A stretch of DNA of 22,733 nucleotides from Methanothrix harundinacea (GTDB lineage: Archaea; Halobacteriota; Methanosarcinia; Methanotrichales; Methanotrichaceae), in contig DAQG01000063.1 in assembly GCA_002502785.1 (NCBI GenBank), forward strand, positions 1 through 22,733, read 5' to 3'. Both the position numbers and the translations under genes were made by a program. The notes beneath the pieces are model-generated. The model was given only the letters and a program-made list of their open reading frames with translations. It ran no database searches and was not told the origin of the DNA. Numbering within the stretch: the first letter of the stretch is position 1; the number at the start of each line of letters is the position of its first letter. Shown here piece by piece: positions 22,058-22,733 of the stretch.

Positions 22058-22286
22058 GTCGACTGAGCATCTCGGAGACGACTGAATCACTTCAGTCGAC
22101 GTCTGTCTATTTTCCAGTCGTGGACAAGTGGGGGATGGAGCGCCGGACGAGTCCGGTTCTCCGCTCCGGGTGGTCGCAGGCCTTTCCGATATGAAACTGC
22201 GACGCGATTAGCGCGGCGACCTCTCGATTCTGAAATCGGTGATGCCCACCCACAACTGCAATATCCCTGAATCTACAAAATTCAGG
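22058..22286 (+). ncRNA. Strongly structured GC-rich segment upstream of dinB, candidate leader or small RNA
   Basis: Five stems can be drawn: CGACTGAA/TTCAGTCG (22079-22098, loop TCAC); GGAGCG/CGCTCC enclosing CCGGA/TCCGG with a CGAG loop (22137-22167); GTCGCAG/CTGCGAC (22173-22203); CGATT/AATCG (22225-22238); and CCTGAAT/ATTCAGG (22266-22286). A long-range GTGGG/CCCAC pairing (22128-22132 with 22249-22253) could enclose the middle. Two segments have competing partners: GTCGACTGA (22058-22066) also pairs with 22092-22100, and GGTCGC (22172-22177) also pairs with GCGACC (22216-22221). It does not match SRP RNA, RNase P RNA or 5S rRNA signatures I know. No open reading frame explains it. Strand is taken from dinB and is not proven. 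Confidence 0.45.
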
Positions 22287-22297
22287 TTGATCTCTGG

Positions 22298-22733
22298 ATG
22301 CGCGTAATTCTTCATGTCGATTTGGATGCCTTCTTCCCTGCCGTCGAAGTTCGAGAGCACCCGGAATTAAAAGATAAGCCGGTAATAGTTGGAGCCGACC
22401 CGAAAGATGGCAAAGGCAGAGGTGTTGTGAGCAGCGCCTCTTATGAAGCCAGAAAGTCCGGGGTCAGGTCAGCTATGCCCATATCCAGAGCCTGGAAACT
22501 GTGCCCGGAAGGCGTCTATCTCCGACCTCACTTCGACCTCTACGTAAAAGCATCAAACAGCATAATGAAGATACTGAGAAGCCATGCAGATAAATTCGAA
22601 CAGGCGGGCATCGATGAAGCCTATCTAGATATCTCAAGCCGGGTAAAACGCTTTGAGGAAGCCGCCGATTTTGCCAGAAACCTGATGGAAGAGGTCTTGG
22701 ACAAAGAAAAGTTGGCTCTTCGCTATTCCGTGT
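22298..22733 (+). CDS. dinB: DNA polymerase IV (DinB/Dpo4 family), N-terminal part, cut by the window end
   Basis: The frame from ATG 22298 runs off the window after 145 codons. It starts MRVILHVDLDAFFPAVEV, with the first catalytic aspartates (Asp8, Asp10) and the aromatic steric-gate position (Phe12). SYEARKSGVRSAMP (about 48-61) and the second active-site motif DEAYLD (106-111) follow. This is a Y-family translesion polymerase that copies past damaged bases with low fidelity. Full proteins are about 350 residues, so the fingers, thumb and little-finger domains lie outside. An AGGTTGATC sequence precedes the ATG by a few bases; part of it lies in the last hairpin of the structured leader, which suggests possible translational control. 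Confidence 0.95.
   Translation, partial: MRVILHVDLDAFFPAVEVREHPELKDKPVIVGADPKDGKGRGVVSSASYEARKSGVRSAMPISRAWKLCPEGVYLRPHFDLYVKASNSIMKILRSHADKFEQAGIDEAYLDISSRVKRFEEAADFARNLMEEVLDKEKLALRYSV

Noticed and set aside
22137..22203. Hammerhead or HDV-like ribozyme in the dinB leader
   Set aside because: GGACGAGTCC resembles a hammerhead stem, but the CTGATGA and GAAA core elements are not arranged around it; no nested HDV pseudoknot could be drawn.
22240..22270. C/D box guide RNA (TGATG ... CTGA)
   Set aside because: Box C is imperfect, and no internal C'/D' boxes were seen.
1..22733. CRISPR array, insertion-sequence transposase or rRNA
   Set aside because: No regularly spaced direct repeats, no transposase motif and no rRNA segment were found on reading either strand.

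Overview
The window looks like chromosome of a methanogenic archaeon, most likely a Methanotrichaceae (Methanothrix/Methanosaeta) relative. The evidence is formylmethanofuran dehydrogenase subunits, an archaeal CobY/CobZ-type cobalamin pathway, archaeal aIF1 and Lsm proteins, TATA-like promoters, T-tract terminators and fairly high GC in the housekeeping part. The genus is inferred from gene content; no marker in the window proves it.

Left part (1-2400, minus strand): a tight operon for nucleotide-loop assembly of adenosylcobalamin, cobZ > cobS > cobY > small unknown gene. The conserved N-termini of CobS and CobY point to CTG start codons, each behind a good Shine-Dalgarno-like sequence. Next (2408-3739, plus): a P-II-like protein, a NifU-C domain scaffold, an Lsm protein and a winged-helix protein with a four-cysteine cluster that resembles archaeal TFE-beta/RPC39. 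A minus-strand aIF1 gene follows, then a roughly 500-base gap with several hairpins.

Centre (4720-11986): two large membrane-anchored VWA proteins translated in overlap (minus), divergent from a plus operon of an Fe-S protein, FwdB, FwdD and ornithine carbamoyltransferase. The operon is followed by tRNA-Leu(UAG).

Right part (12095-21800): a 2933-residue cyclic beta-1,2-glucan synthase (NdvB-like, GT84/GH189/GH94) lies alone between the tRNA-Leu gene and a second, decayed copy of that tRNA's 3' end. The two copies share 14 bp exactly, and the homology continues into the downstream flank. This looks like an old tRNA-targeted insertion that carried in the synthase gene; no integrase is visible. 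An AT-rich, apparently gene-poor stretch follows. The last part holds a GC-richer, strongly structured segment of about 230 nt directly upstream of a truncated dinB (DNA polymerase IV) gene. It may be a regulatory leader or an undescribed small RNA.

Most worth checking: the paired CTG starts, the tRNA-Leu duplication around the glucan synthase, the structured dinB leader with alternative pairings, the TFE-beta-like protein, and inverted repeats that span gene ends.
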